Position numbers and translations under genes: made by a program. From Massilia sp. H-1 (lineage in GTDB: Bacteria > Pseudomonadota > Gammaproteobacteria > Burkholderiales > Burkholderiaceae_D), in NCBI GenBank assembly GCA_024703915.1, contig CP087969.1:2914001-2978000 (forward strand): a stretch of 64,000 nt of DNA, read 5' to 3'. The first letter of the stretch is position 1; each line of letters starts with the position of its first letter. Below the pieces are notes generated by a model. That model had not been told where the DNA came from, searched no databases, and saw only the letters and a program-made list of their open reading frames with translations. Positions 44,191 to 57,375 of this stretch are shown piece by piece.

Positions 44191-44390
44191 GCCAGGAAGA
44201 ACGCTTCGTCAATATCGAAATCAAGCTCGCGCACCAGGAAGACCTGGTCGATGAACTCAACAAGCTGGTGTACCAGCAAAGCCGCCGCATCGACCAGCTC
44301 GAGGCGATGGTGAGCAAACTGGCCGAACATGTGCGCAACAACGCCCATTCCGGCCCCGGCACGCTCAACGAAAAGCCGCCGCACTACTGA
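44187..44390 (+). CDS. slyX: SlyX-family coiled-coil protein
   Basis: A 67-residue protein: FVNIEIKLAHQEDLVDELNK and RIDQLEAMVSKLAEHVRN give the coiled coil, and the tail NEKPPHY is diagnostic of SlyX. GTG start overlapping the helicase end. Function in the cell is unknown. Overlaps the next gene by one base. Confidence 0.88.
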   Translation: MSQEERFVNIEIKLAHQEDLVDELNKLVYQQSRRIDQLEAMVSKLAEHVRNNAHSGPGTLNEKPPHY

Positions 44391-44859
44391 TGCGGCGCCA
44401 TCGGGGCTGGCTGTGCGCGGCGCTGGCGCTGGTGATCGCGCTGGGCCTGGCCTCGCGCGCTGCCGGGCATGTTCCCGGCGGCGCTGGAGAACTATCCGGG
44501 CGATGCGCTGTGGGCGGTGGCGGTTTTTCTGTGCATCGCTGCTGCGGCCGGGGATGGACAGCTGGCCGCTGGCCTGGCTGGCGCTGGCGATCGCCTGGGC
44601 CGACGAATTCGCCCAGCTGATTCAATGGCCGTGGCTTGCTGCACTGCGCAAAACTACGCCTGGCCACCTGATCCTGGGATCGGGCTTCGACTGGGTTGAC
44701 TTGATCGCGTACGCCGTGGGGATTGCCGTAGCCGCAACCATCGATCAGTTACTACGCGAGGGCGCAGTGCGACTGCGCTCCCCCAAAAATGAACGGCGCC
44801 CGTCAATACGGGCTAACGACTGTCGCGCCCGGCAAACATGCATACACGCTTGGCCGTGA
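44390..44859 (+). CDS. DUF2809 membrane protein
   Basis: A small multi-helix membrane protein. GWLCAALALVIALGLASRA begins the first helix, then NYPGDALWAVAVFLCIAA, WLALAIAWADEFAQLIQWPW and GHLILGSGFDWVDLIAYAVG follow: the DUF2809 pattern. Frame breaks near 44468 and 44548 are spanned; the last 35 residues (RLRSPKNERRPSIRANDCR) look unlike the family, so the true stop may differ. Function unknown. Confidence 0.72.
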
Positions 44860-44947
44860 CGTGCCCATGGCATCCTGATATCATCTTTGGCTACGTGCTG
44901 CTTAGCTATCCGCGGGCAGTTTTCTCCTAGCACTCGCGAAAGATGCC

Positions 44948-47080
44948 ATGAACCGTCCCCAGATGCTTATCGTAGCCGCCAGCCTGGCGCTCATCCAATC
45001 GGCCTACGCCGCTCCTGCCGCGCTGCTTAGGCATCGAACCCGCTGGCCGCGCCAAGCACGCTGCCGTTCGAGTATCCGGCCTTCGACAAGATCAAGAACG
45101 AACACTTCAAGCCAGCCTACCTGGCTAAAGCATGCATGAGCAGCTCGCCGAAGTGGCGGCAATCGCCAACAACAAGGAAGCACCGACCTTCGAGAACACC
45201 ATCGTGGCGATGGAAAAATCGGGCCAGCTGCTGACCCGCGCTGCGACCATCTTCTCGAGCCTGCAAGGCGCCAACACGAATGACGCGATGGACGCGATCG
45301 ACCGCGAGATGTCGCCAAAAATGGCCGCGCACGCCGATGCCATCTACCTCAACGCCAAGCTGTACCAGCGCGTCAAGGCGCTGTACGACAAGCGCAAGGA
45401 CCCTGGGCCTCGATCCTGAATCGGCCTTCCTGCTCGAGCGCTACAACAAGGACTTCGTACTGGCTTAGGCGCCAACCTGTCGGCCGCCGACAAGAAAAAC
45501 TCAAGGCTTACAACGGCAAGATGGCCGTGCTGGGCACCACCTTCAGCCAGAACGTGCTCAAGGAAATCAACGCCGACGCGCTGGTCGTGAACACCCGCGC
45601 CGAACTGGCTTAAGCATGACCGAAGCGGCAATCGACGCCGCAGCGGCCGAAGGCAAGAAGCGCAAGCTCGATGGCAAATTCGTGGTCCCGCTGGTGAACA
45701 CCTCGGGCCAGCCGCCGCTGGCGGTGCTGACCAACCGCGCCACGCGCGAACGCCTGATGGCAGCTTCGCTCGCGCGCGGCAGCCATGGCAGCAAGTTCGA
45801 CAACCGCGGCGTGGTCACCAAGCTGGCCAAGCTGCGCGCCGAAAAGGCCGAGCTGCTGGGCTACCCTGACTTCGCATCCTACTCGCTGGTCGACCAGACC
45901 GCGAAAGACACCGTTTCGGTCAACAAGCTGCTGTCCGAGCTGGCCAAGCTTGGCCGTGGCCAACGCCCGCAAGGAAGCGGCCGATCTGCAGAAGATCGTC
46001 GACGCCGACAAGGGCGGCTTCCAGGTCGCGTCCTACGACTGGGCCTTCTACACCGACAAGGTGCGCGCCCAGCGCTACAGCTTCGACGAGAACCAGCTCA
46101 AGCCTTACTTCGAACTGGACAGCGTTCTGATCAAGGGCGTGTTCTTCGCCGCCGAAAAACTGTACGGCCTGACCTTCAAGGAACGCAAGGACCTGCCGGT
46201 GTATAACCCGGACGTGCGCGTGTTCGACGTGTTCGACGCCGACGGCAAGCAGATCTCGATCTTCATCGCCGACATGTACGCGCGCTCGAACAAGCAGGGC
46301 GGCGCCTGGATGAATGCCTACGTGTCGCAATCTGGCCTGATGGGCACCCACCCGGTCGTGGCCAACCACCTGAACATTCCGAAGCCGCCTGCAGGCGAGC
46401 CGACGCTGCTGACCGTGGACGAAGTCAAGACCGCCTTCCACGAATTCGGCCACGCGCTGCATGGCCTGCTGTCGGACGTGAAGTACCCGCGCTTCTCGGG
46501 CACCAACGTACCGCATGACTTCGTCGAGTATCCATCGCAAGTGAACGAAATGTGGATGGTCGTGCCTGGAAGTGCTGGCCAACTACGCCAAGCACTACAA
46601 GACCGGCGAAGCGATGCCGAAGGAACTGCTGGACAAGGTCGCCGCATCGAAGAAATTCAACCAGGGCTTCACCACCACCGAATACCTGGCCGCGTCGATC
46701 GTGGACCAGCGCTGGCACCAGCTGCCATCCAATAAGATCCCGACCGACGTGCTGGGCTTCAGCGCAAGCAAGCACTGAAAGACGCTTGCGTCGATTTCGC
46801 ACCGGTGCCGCCGCGCTACCGCACGACCTACTTCTCGCATAGCTGGGGCGGTTACTCGGTAAGCTACTACGCTTACCTGTGGAGCGAGAAGCTGGACGCC
46901 GACACCGTCGAATGGTTCAAGGAAAACGGCGGCCTGCTGCGCAAGAACGGCGACCACTTCCGCAAAACGCTGCTCTCGCGCGGCGGCACGCTCGACGCCA
47001 TGGAACTGTTCCACAACTTCCGCGGCCGTGACGCCAAGATCGAGCCTTTGCTCGAGCGCCGTGGCCTGACCGGTCAATAA
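44948..47080 (+). CDS. Secreted M3-family zinc oligopeptidase (Dcp-like), first copy
   Basis: A signal peptide (MNRPQMLIVAASLALIQSAYA) is followed by the M3 fold: FEYPAFDKIKNEHFKPAYLA at the N-terminus and the zinc site AFHEFGHALHGLLSDV near 46440. Downstream, DFVEYPSQVNEMW and the C-terminal TYFSHSWGGYSVSYYAYLWS fit dipeptidyl carboxypeptidase. About 705 residues. Breaks at about 45028, 45126, 45410, 45467, 45612 (GGCTTAAGCATG for Ala-Gly-Met), 45951, 46570 and 46765. Followed within 14 bases by a close paralogue. Confidence 0.87.
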
Positions 47081-47093
47081 GCCGGTGGTCGCG

Positions 47094-49235
47094 ATGGCAC
47101 GTCCTCAAATGATGATCATCGCGGCCAGCCTGGCCGCCGCGGGCTTCATGCTCGCGGCGCCAGTGGCGGCCGCCATCGATGCGAGCAATCCGTTTGCCAA
47201 GGAAAGCACGCTCCCCTTCAACTATCCCGCGTTCGACAAGATCGACAACGCGCACTATAAAAAGCTACTTCGAAGAGGGCATGCGCATCCAGGCCGAAGA
47301 AATCGCGGCCATCGCCAACAATCCCAAGCTGGCCACGTTCCGAGAACACCATCGTCGCGATGGAGCGCTCGGGCCGTCTGTTGAACCGCGTTGGCAGCGT
47401 GTTCGGCAACCTCTCGGGCGCCAACACCAATCCGGCCATCCAGGCGCTGGAAACCGAACTGTCGCCCAAGCAGTCGGCGCACGGCGACAGCATCCGCCTC
47501 AATGAAAAGCTGTTCGCCCGCATCAAGACCCTGTACGACAAGCGCGCCAAACTCAAGCTCGATCCCGAATCGCGATTCCTGCTTGAGCGCTATCACACCG
47601 ATTTCGTGCGCGCAGGCGCCGCCTGTCGGCGGCGGACAAGGAAAAACTGCGCGGCTATAACAGCGAGCTCGCGTCGCTCACCACCACCTTCGCCCAGAAC
47701 GTGCTCAAGGAATCGAACGCGGCCGCGCTGGTGGTCGACACGCGCGCCGAACTGGCTTCAGCATGTCCGACGCCGCGATCGATGCCGCAGCCGCTGCCGC
47801 CAAGGCCCGCGGCATGGACGGCAAGTTCCTGATCCCGGTGACCAACACCACCGGCCAGGCGCCGCTGTCGGTCCTGTCCAACCGCGCCACGCGCCAGCGT
47901 CTGCTGGACGCGTCGATGTCGCGCGGCAGCCGCGGCGGCCCGTACGACAACACCGCCGTCGTGCTCAAGATCGCGAAGCTGCGCGCCGAACGCGCCGCCT
48001 TGCTCGGCTATCCGAACCACGCCGCCTATTCGCTGGAAGACCAGACCGCGCGCGACGTCGGCACCGTCAACAAGCTGATGTCGGAGTTCGCCAAGCCTGG
48101 CCGTGGCCAATGCGCGGCGCGAGGCAGCCGAAATCCAGCAGGCGATCGATGCGGACAAGGGCGGCTTCCAGCTCGCCGCCCACGACTGGGCCTACTACAG
48201 CGACAAGGTGCGGGCCCAGCGCTTCAACTTCGACGCGTCCCAGCTCAAGCCTTACTTCGAGTTGAACAGCGTGCTGACCAACGGCGTGTTCTTCGCTGCC
48301 GGAAAGGTCTATGGCCTGAGCTTCAAGGAGCGCAAGGACTTGCCGGTGTACGATCCGGACGTGCGCGTATTTGACGTGATCGATGCCAACGGCAAGCCGC
48401 TGGCGATCTTCGTTGCCGACTTCTACGCGCGCGGCAACAAGCGCGGCGGCGCATGGGCGAACGCCTATGTCTCGCAGTCCAAGCTGCTGGGCACGCATCC
48501 GGTGATCGGCAATCACCTCAACATTCCCAAGCCATGCCTAAGCAGGCGAACCGACCCTGCTCACGTTTGACGAAGTGCGCACCATGTTCCACGAGTTCGG
48601 CCATGCGCTGCACGGCATGTTCTCGGACGTGAAGTATCCGCGTTTCATTTAACCCGCGTGCCGCATGACTTCGTCGAGTTCCCGTCGCAGGTGAACGAGA
48701 TGTGGCTGGTCTGGCCTGGAAGTGCTGAGTAACTACGCGAAGCACTACAAGACCGGCGCGCCGATGCCGCAGGAGCTGCTCGACAAGGTGACCGCGTCCA
48801 AGAAGTTCAACGAGGGCTACCGCATGACCGAGTCGCTCGCGGCCTAAGCATCCTGGACCAGCGCTGGCACCAGCTCGGCGCCAGCCAGATTCCGGGCGAC
48901 GTTGTGGCCTTCGAGGCGCAGGCGCTCAAGGACGCCGGCGTGGACTTCGCGCCGGTGCCGACCCGCTACCGCAGCACCTACTTCTCGCACGTGTTCTCGG
49001 GCGGTTACGCGGCTTAGCTACTACGGCTACCTGTGGAGCGAGAAGCTCGATGCCGATACGGTGGACTGGTTCAAGGAGCATGGCGGCCTGTCGCGCAAGA
49101 ACGGCGACTACTTCCGCAAGATGCTGCTCTCGCGCGGCGGCACCATGGATGCCATGGAAATGTACCGCAACTTCCCGCGGGCGCGACGCGACCGTCGATG
49201 CCCTGCTTGAAAAACGCGGGCTGACCGCGAAATGA
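47094..49235 (+). CDS. Secreted M3-family zinc oligopeptidase (Dcp-like), second copy
   Basis: A paralogue of the preceding gene, with the same order of blocks: FNYPAFDKIDNAHYKSYFEE, TRAELAGMSDAAIDAAAAAA, the zinc site MFHEFGHALHGMFSDVKYPR near 48580, DFVEFPSQVNEMW and YFSHVFSGGYAASYYGYLWS. A signal-like N-terminus (MMIIAASLAAAGFMLAAPVA) is present. Breaks near 47270, 47342, 47625, 47757, 48098, 48539 (ATGCCTAAGC), 48650, 48715, 48845, 49015 and 49180. The tandem presumably arose by duplication. A terminator follows. Confidence 0.86.
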
Positions 49236-49241
49236 TCGCAT

Positions 49242-49268
49242 TGCCGCTCTCCGGAGCGGCATTTTTTT
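49242..49268 (+). terminator. Rho-independent terminator after the M3 pair
   Basis: TGCCGCTC (49242-49249) and GAGCGGCA (49254-49261) form an 8 bp stem with a TCCG loop followed by seven T residues (49262-49268). Confidence 0.88.
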
Positions 49269-49293
49269 ACCCTGAACTGTACGGACGCCATTG

Positions 49294-49839
49294 ATGAAAC
49301 GACTCGCCTGCATCGCCCTGCTTTGGCTGCCATTATCCCTGCCAGTATTGGCCCAGTCCATCGGCTGGCGGGACCAGAAAGGCAATCCGGTCGCGGACCA
49401 GCCGATGATGAAATCGAAGAACGGGTTTGGCGCGTCGCTGCTGATGACGCCGGACCAGGACTGGAAGGAGAAGTGGGATACGCCACCGGAAACCGCGCCC
49501 AGTTTTCGCAGCACCGACAGCGTCAAGTACGGCGAACAGGTCACGCTGCTGACCTTTTTCACCAGTCCACGGCGCGATGCCGGGGGCAAGGTGCGCGTGC
49601 GCTGCGACCACAAGATCACTGCGCCGGACGGCAAGGTGCAGCTGGAACAGCGCGATCAGGCATGTTTCGAGGGCGTCCTGGCGGGTGCGCAGTACGCGAT
49701 GTACCTCGCGGGGCCAGTGATCAAATTTGCTGGCGATCCGGGCGATCTGGAAGGGGTGTGGGTATTCGATGTGGTGGTGCGCGACGAGATTGGCCAGATC
49801 ACCTTGCCGTTGCAGGCGACACTGACGCTCAAGCACTAA
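49294..49839 (+). CDS. Secreted protein of unknown function
   Basis: A 181-residue protein with a signal peptide (MKRLACIALLWLPLSLPVLA) and a mature part with MMKSKNGFGASLLMTPDQDW, TLLTFFTSPRRDAGGKVRVR and IKFAGDPGDLEGVWVFDVVV. The last blocks look like an immunoglobulin-like beta sandwich. I do not recognise a family. Uninterrupted and GC-typical. Followed by a hairpin shared with the convergent DUF885 gene. Confidence 0.7.
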   Translation: MKRLACIALLWLPLSLPVLAQSIGWRDQKGNPVADQPMMKSKNGFGASLLMTPDQDWKEKWDTPPETAPSFRSTDSVKYGEQVTLLTFFTSPRRDAGGKVRVRCDHKITAPDGKVQLEQRDQACFEGVLAGAQYAMYLAGPVIKFAGDPGDLEGVWVFDVVVRDEIGQITLPLQATLTLKH

Positions 49840-49841
49840 TA

Positions 49842-49870
49842 GCCACGCCGCGCTTGCAGGGCGGCGTGGC
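49842..49870. terminator. Intergenic hairpin between convergent genes
   Basis: GCCACGCCGC (49842-49851) and GCGGCGTGGC (49861-49870) are exact complements with a 9-base loop, sitting between the ends of two convergent genes. No T-tract follows on either side, so it may act as a two-way pause or protective hairpin. Confidence 0.5.
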
Positions 49871-49881
49871 GGGCGTCGCGC

Positions 49882-51704
49882 TTACGCTTTCTTGCGCTTG
49901 GCGATCCAGTCGTTGACCACGCCTTCGAGCAGCGTCAGTGGCAGCGAACCGTGGGTCAGCACCTCGTTGTGGAATTGCTTGAGGTCGAACTTGGCGCCCA
50001 GTTCCTGCTTCGCGTGCTCGCGCAGCGCCAGGATCTTGAGCATGCCGGTCTTGTAGGCCAGCGCCTGGCCAGGATCGACCATGTAGCGTTCCACTTCGGC
50101 GGTGACGTCGCCTTCCGACATGCCGGTGTTGTCCATCATGTAGGTGATCGCCTGCTCGCGCGTCCAGTGCTTGTAATGGAGGCCGGAGTCGACCACCAGG
50201 CGCGTGGCGCGCATCATCTCGTCGCGCAGGCGTCCCAGGCTGTCCAGCGGATCGCGGCCGAAGCCCATTTCAAAGGCCAGGCGTTCCGAATACAGCGCCC
50301 AGCCTTCCTGGTAGGCGGTGAACGGAATCACGCGGCGGAAGAACGGCACGTTTTCCAGTTCCTGTGCGATCGCGACCTGGAAGTGGTGGCCGGGGATGCC
50401 TTCATGGTAGGCCAGCGTGCGCATGGCGAACTTGGGCGTTTCTGCCCGGGGCGCGCATGTTCGCATAAAAGACGCCCGGACGGGAGCCGTCGAACGAGCC
50501 GTCGTCGTAGTAGGCGCCAGGGGCGGTCGCCTGCGAGAACTCCGGTACCGCGCGCACTTCCACGCCCAGCTTCGGACGCACGTCGAAGGCGGCGCCGATG
50601 CCCTGGTTGACCTCGTCGAGGATCTCCTGGTAGCGGGCCAGCATGGCCTTCTTGCCCTCCGCCGTATTCGGATACTGCTGCGCCGGATCGCTGGCCAGCT
50701 TCTGCACGCGCGCCGACGGTGCCGTCGGCCAGGCCCTGGGTTTTGAGGATCGCATCCATGTCGGCGCTCACGCGCGCCACTTCCAGCCAGCCCCAGGTCG
50801 TGCACCTGCTGCGGCGTCATGGTCGTGGTGGTGTGCTTGCGCACGCACCAGGCATAGAAGTTGTCGCCGTCGGGCAGGCTCCAGGCGCCGTTGTTTTCCT
50901 TGGCCTTCGGCTGCAATGCGGTGAAGTAGGCGATCAGCTTCTGGTACGACGGATAGACGGCGCCCGTGATGGCTTGCTCGGCCTGCGCCAGCAAGCGGGT
51001 GCGGGTCGCGCTGTCGATGGCGGCCGCGGGGACCTTGCCCAGCTTGTCGGCGAAGCTGACGTAGAGCGGATTGTCCTTGGCCTAAGCTTGGCGCTGAAGT
51101 CCTTCATCTGCACCAGCACTTTGTCGACCGCGAAGCGGGGCGGGATGACGCCCTTCGTTTCGCGCAGTGTCAGGCTCTCGATGACCTGGTCGAATTTGCG
51201 CGGGATCTTGTTCAGGCGGGCGATGTAGTTGTTCGCCTCGCTCAGGTCGGTGACCTGGTGGACCTGGGTCATGAAGTTGGGCGTGTCGCTTTGCGCGCCG
51301 AACAGCTGGTTGACCGGGAAGTCGTGCTGGAGGAAGGCTTCGCCGTCCACTTGCGACTGCAGGTAGAACGCCAGCACGTCGTAGGAAAGCTGGCCGTCGT
51401 GGTCGAGCGCGGCACGGTCGTAGCGCTTGAGCGTGTCCAGCGCGTCCTTGAGATCGGCGAACTGCTTGGCCTCGTGGGCCGGCGAGGCGTCGTTGAGCTT
51501 GTCGCTATGGAAGTCGAGCGCGGGCGGCAGCAGCCGCATCGACGACAGCATCTCGGGGCTGTCGAGCGCGAACGAGGCGAAGACCCGGCCATAGAACCAA
51601 TCGATACTGAGCGGCTTGAAATACCAGGTATGGACGCCGAGCGCTGCCACCAGCAGCACCATGCCCAGCAAGAGTCCGGCCACCCACTTTGCTACACGTT
51701 TCAT
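49882..51704 (-). CDS. DUF885 protein, second copy, membrane-anchored
   Basis: About 605 residues. An N-terminal helix (WVAGLLLGMVLLVAALGVHT) serves as signal anchor, without the basic linker seen in the 24812 paralogue. The DUF885 domain carries LDFHSDKLNDASPAHEAKQF, a PSYQKLIAYFTAL block, and the metal-site motif AYHEGIPGHHFQVAIAQE near 50400. GWALYSERLAFEMGFGRDP and the C-terminal AKQELGAKFDLKQFHNEVL follow. Breaks near 51082 (CCTAAGC), 50790, 50715 and 50450. Predicted metallopeptidase. Confidence 0.83.
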
Positions 51705-51973
51705 GCAATCTCCGTTATTGTTGATTTTGAATCGAAAAGAGTAACAGATTGCAATCAAAAATAGGCGGCCAGGCAAGAAAATTTCTATGTCATAGCAACA
51801 AACACTGCTACGCATATGCATGTCGGCCCTGCTTCCTGTCCGCAGGTAGCGATCTTCTATCCAAAAAGTATCGCATTGCGATGCCTGGCCGAATAGATTC
51901 GCAAAAAGTCCCGCCTCAATATACTTGGCTTCACTTGAGCTTGATACGCAAGTGAACCTACTGAGGAGACACC

Positions 51974-52427
51974 ATGTTGAAATTTTCCCGATTGCTCGCC
52001 CTGGCTGCCATGGGCTCGGCGCTGAGCGCCTGCTATGTGATGCCGCTGAACCAGTACCCGGCATCCGGCGTGAATCCCGCCTTCAATAACGCCCAGGGCA
52101 CCGCCTTCGTACCGATCACCGCCGTGCCCCCGCCCTTCTCGGCCCGCCTGTATCCGAGCAACGACGCGGCCTCGCGCATCGGCAATGTGGCCAGGCGTGA
52201 TCAGCAACCCGGAGCGCGGCCACGGCGAATTCAGCTTCAACCTGGGCGGCGAATCGTTCATCGGCGAAGCGACCCGTGCGCCCAATTCGACCAAGGGCGT
52301 GGCCAACGCCAGCGGCAACCGGGGCGGCTTCGTGCGCTGCGACTACGCCATGAGCTCGGCCTCGCTGGGCACCGGCAGCTGCCAGTTCTCGAACGGCGCG
52401 CAGTACAGCATGCACATTTCCCAGTAG
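51974..52427 (+). CDS. Small lipoprotein of unknown function
   Basis: The signal peptide ends in a lipobox (GSALSAC) and the mature part contains GHGEFSFNLGGESFIGEATR and a C-terminal SCQFSNGAQYSMHISQ. GAGGAG precedes ATG 51974. One break near 52190 is spanned. About 150 residues. An inverted repeat (TTCACTTG 51930-51937, CAAGTGAA 51949-51956) lies in its 5' region. Confidence 0.7.
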
Positions 52428-52497
52428 CCAAAAAGCTGCCCGCGAAACCTTGTCTGGCGTACAATACTTCGGCCCTTACACCGTCCCCCACCATCCA

Positions 52498-52997
52498 TGA
52501 AAACTTGCCTGATTCTCGCTGCTGCCCTTTCCCTGACCGCTTGCGCATCGACGGATCAGCAACGCGTGACCGACATTGCTTAAGCACCCCCATGCGCGAC
52601 CTCAACCTGACGCCGACCGCCATCCCGCCGGTGCTGGCCGAGGCGAAAAAGCAGCCGTATCTGGCGCCTTACGATCAAAGCTGTGCGGCGCTGCAAGTGC
52701 AGGTGGGCTTGCTGGACGAGGTACTCGGTCCCGACGTCGATGCCGAACCGGGCGCCGAGGCGGGCAAGACCGAGAAAGCCAAGGCGGCGATGGGCAATGC
52801 GGCGGCTGGCAGCGCTGCAAAAAACCGTCGAAGGCGCGATTCCCTTCCGCGGCTGGGTGCGCAAGCTGAGCGGCGCCGAGCGTCATTCGGCCGAGATCGC
52901 CTCCGCCATCGCGGCCTAAGCACGGCAAGGCGCGCCTTCCTCAAGGGCATCGCGTTCAACAAGGCGTGCCAGGCGCCGAGCTGCCGCCAAAGGATGA
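52498..52997 (+). CDS. Lipoprotein of unknown function
   Basis: A signal peptide with lipobox (LSLTACAST) precedes a helical mature protein: LNLTPTAIPPVLAEAKKQPY, CAALQVQVGLLDEVLGPDVD and RGWVRKLSGAERHSAEIASA. I recognise no family. Breaks at about 52580 (GCTTAAGC), 52815 and 52916 (GCCTAAGC) are spanned, and the end is set at the ATGA overlap with the YjbR gene, which is a guess. Confidence 0.6.
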
Positions 52998-53359
52998 AGA
53001 CCTCGGCGCTCAAGCAACTGTGCGGCGCCTACCCGGGCGCCAGCGAACGGCTGTACGGACCGCCGAGCAATATCCTGGTCTACGCGGTGGACGATAAGAA
53101 ATTCGCCTACTTCAAGACCAGCACGCCGGAACAATGGCGCTTCCAGCATCCGGGTCAGCCCGGACCGCTTCCTCGAGCTGACCGACGTGCCCGGCATCAA
53201 GCCGACAAGGCGCTACATGGGGCGCTTTCACTGGATTACCATCGTCGATCCCGCGGCGATGCCGCGCGACTACCTGCTCGAACTGATCGCCTGGTCCTAC
53301 GACAAGGCGCGCTTCGCTTCAGTGCCAAGCGGCGCGCCGCGCTCGCTGCCGGGATGTAA
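52994..53359 (+). CDS. MmcQ/YjbR-family protein
   Basis: A 120-residue double-wing DNA-binding-fold protein: LKQLCGAYPGASERLYGPPS, VYAVDDKKFAYFKTSTPEQW and, after breaks near 53150-53170 and 53205, YMGRFHWITIVDPAAMPRDY with the helix LLELIAWSYDKA. YjbR/MmcQ proteins are small and of unclear function. An AAAGG precedes the ATG. A further break near 53325 gives the end AALAAGM. Confidence 0.75.
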   Translation: MKTSALKQLCGAYPGASERLYGPPSNILVYAVDDKKFAYFKTSTPEQWRFQHPGQPGPLPRADRRARHQADKALHGALSLDYHRRSRGDAARLPARTDRLVLRQGALRFSAKRRAALAAGM

Positions 53360-53431
53360 AACAAAATGCATTGAGTTCGACGCGGGTTTGTACGATGATG
53401 GACTTACTTTCCTGACGTTAAGAGGCTCAGT

Positions 53432-54209
53432 ATGTCCCTCCATCGCCTGGCCCGGATCGGCGCTGCTGCTCGGTGCGGCACTGGTGGCTTGCGGCGGCGG
53501 CGGTTCCTCGTCCGCCACACCGCCGCCGGTCGCCGCCGACATCACCATCCTCATGTTCGGCAACAGCCACACGGCCTTCAACCAGTTGCCCAATATCTTG
53601 CAGGCCATGGTGCGCGGGGGCGGCCCGGCAAGACGGTCTCGGTCACGGTGCTTAGTAGTACTTCCTGTTCCTCGACGAACGCTTGAACGATCCGGCATCG
53701 ATGTCGGCCTTTGCCAGCCAGAAGTGGAGCGCCGTGATTCTGCAGGCCCAGCGCTACAGCACCAGCGGCACGGTCGAGTACTCGATCGCGGAAGCGGTGG
53801 AACTGGTGCGCCGCACGCGCCAGATCCCGGCGCTGCCGGTGATGTTTCAGGAGTGGCCGCGGCGCGGCATCAATGAAACCGGCCGCATCTTCGACCTGCA
53901 TGTCAGCATCGCCCGGCTGCAGCCGGCCTGCGTGCCGCCGATTCCGCAGGCATTCGACCTGGCGGCCGCGCGCCATCCCCTGATCGTGCTGCACGATGCC
54001 GACGGCAACCATTCGGCAGCCGGCGGGTGCCTTCCTTGCCGCCGCCGTGCTGTACGCCACGCTGACCGGCAATTCGCCGCTCGGCCTGCCGCAGCTCGAC
54101 GGCTTCGGGGTCGACGCCAAGCACCCAGGCCAATTTGCGCGCCGTGGCCGACGATCAGGTCAAGCTGCTCTCGCCGCGGCTATACTGCCCGAATGACGGC
54201 ACGCTGTGA
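53432..54209 (+). CDS. SGNH-fold hydrolase lipoprotein
   Basis: A lipobox (ALVACGG) is followed by a glycine/serine linker and a hydrolase domain. Block I is [12 protein letters not shown] (GNSH in place of the usual GDS), a change I see directly; [16 protein letters not shown] looks like block III. Later HSAAG may contain the catalytic His. About 258 residues. Breaks near 53455, 53620, 53652, 54023 and 54121. SGNH lipoproteins often deacylate surface glycans; here the substrate is unknown. Confidence 0.68.
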
Positions 54210-54240
54210 GCGTGTTGGGTGTATAAATCAGGGAAGCGCA

Positions 54241-54453
54241 ATGAGTGTTCAGGAATTACACGGTATTACACTAGAATCGGTACTGACCCGGCTGGTCGAC
54301 CACTATGGCTGGGACCAGCTCGGCAAGCACATCGACATCAACTGCTTCATCAGCGATCCGAGCATCAAATCGAGCCTGAAGTTCCTGCGCAAGACGCCGT
54401 GGGCGCGCAAGAAGGTCGAAGACCTGTATCTGGAGACCAGATTTACCAACTGA
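54241..54453 (+). CDS. VF530-family (DUF2132) small protein
   Basis: A 70-residue conserved protein: [40 protein letters not shown] and [13 protein letters not shown] match VF530 over the whole length. Proposed to bind DNA, from the structure of the family; not established. Uninterrupted. Confidence 0.9.
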   Translation: MSVQELHGITLESVLTRLVDHYGWDQLGKHIDINCFISDPSIKSSLKFLRKTPWARKKVEDLYLETRFTN

Positions 54454-54465
54454 CACGAGGACGAC

Positions 54466-54753
54466 ATGTTGAACGACGACACCGCGAACCTGAAGTCCCA
54501 TCTGAAAGAGCTGCGCGCCAACCTGGCGCAGACCGGCAACGTCGATGAGGAACTGCAGTCGCTTTTGCAACAGCTCGACGGCGATATCCGCAGCCTGCTC
54601 GAGCGGCGCACGGCCGAAGCCACCGAGGAAACCGATCCGTATGGCCTCTCGGAGCGGACCCAGGAACTGACCGCGCGCTTTGCCGTCGAGCATCCCCGGC
54701 TCGAGCTAGCCTTGCGCGAGCTGGCAAGGATGCTGGCCAATATGGGCATCTGA
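54466..54753 (+). CDS. DUF4404 small helical protein
   Basis: A 95-residue acidic helical protein: LKSHLKELRANLAQTGNVDE, LQSLLQQLDGDIRSLLERR and ARFAVEHPRLELALRELARM. Matches DUF4404 by pattern. Function unknown. Twelve bases after the VF530 gene; the two are probably cotranscribed. Confidence 0.8.
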   Translation: MLNDDTANLKSHLKELRANLAQTGNVDEELQSLLQQLDGDIRSLLERRTAEATEETDPYGLSERTQELTARFAVEHPRLELALRELARMLANMGI

Positions 54754-54880
54754 GACTGCCTGTTTTTGTGGCACAAACGTCACAAGTTATTGATAGTTAA
54801 GACGTTTTTTTGTCATTGGGAGGCTGGAAAACGGGTCGCCGCGAGTCCCTGCGACACGTTTTCCGGTACAATACCGCCCA

Positions 54881-57160
<2,280 letters not shown>

Positions 57161-57195
57161 GGGCCCCCGAAGCCACCCTGAAACGTTTCACATTC

Positions 57196-57244
57196 GGGGT
57201 CAGACCTCCATTCTGAAATAGTTTTTTAATTGAGGTCTGACCCC
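57196..57244. repeat. Second, decayed copy of the GGGGTCAGACCTC palindrome
   Basis: GGGGTCAGACCTC (57196-57208) and GAGGTCTGACCCC (57232-57244) are perfect arms; the middle (CATTCTGAAATAG...TTAATT) has diverged from the perfect copy at 36352. It sits just after ygiQ. Confidence 0.85.
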
Positions 57245-57375
57245 GGTTTGTAGTTTGTGCAAGTCGTTGCGCGGGCGCACACCGCAGGCGAATTCCGCCT
57301 TTTTGGCGAGAACAAAAGTACAATCGGGTCATGCGTTGCCGTAGTGCACTCCCATTGACTGATGTGATCGATTCG

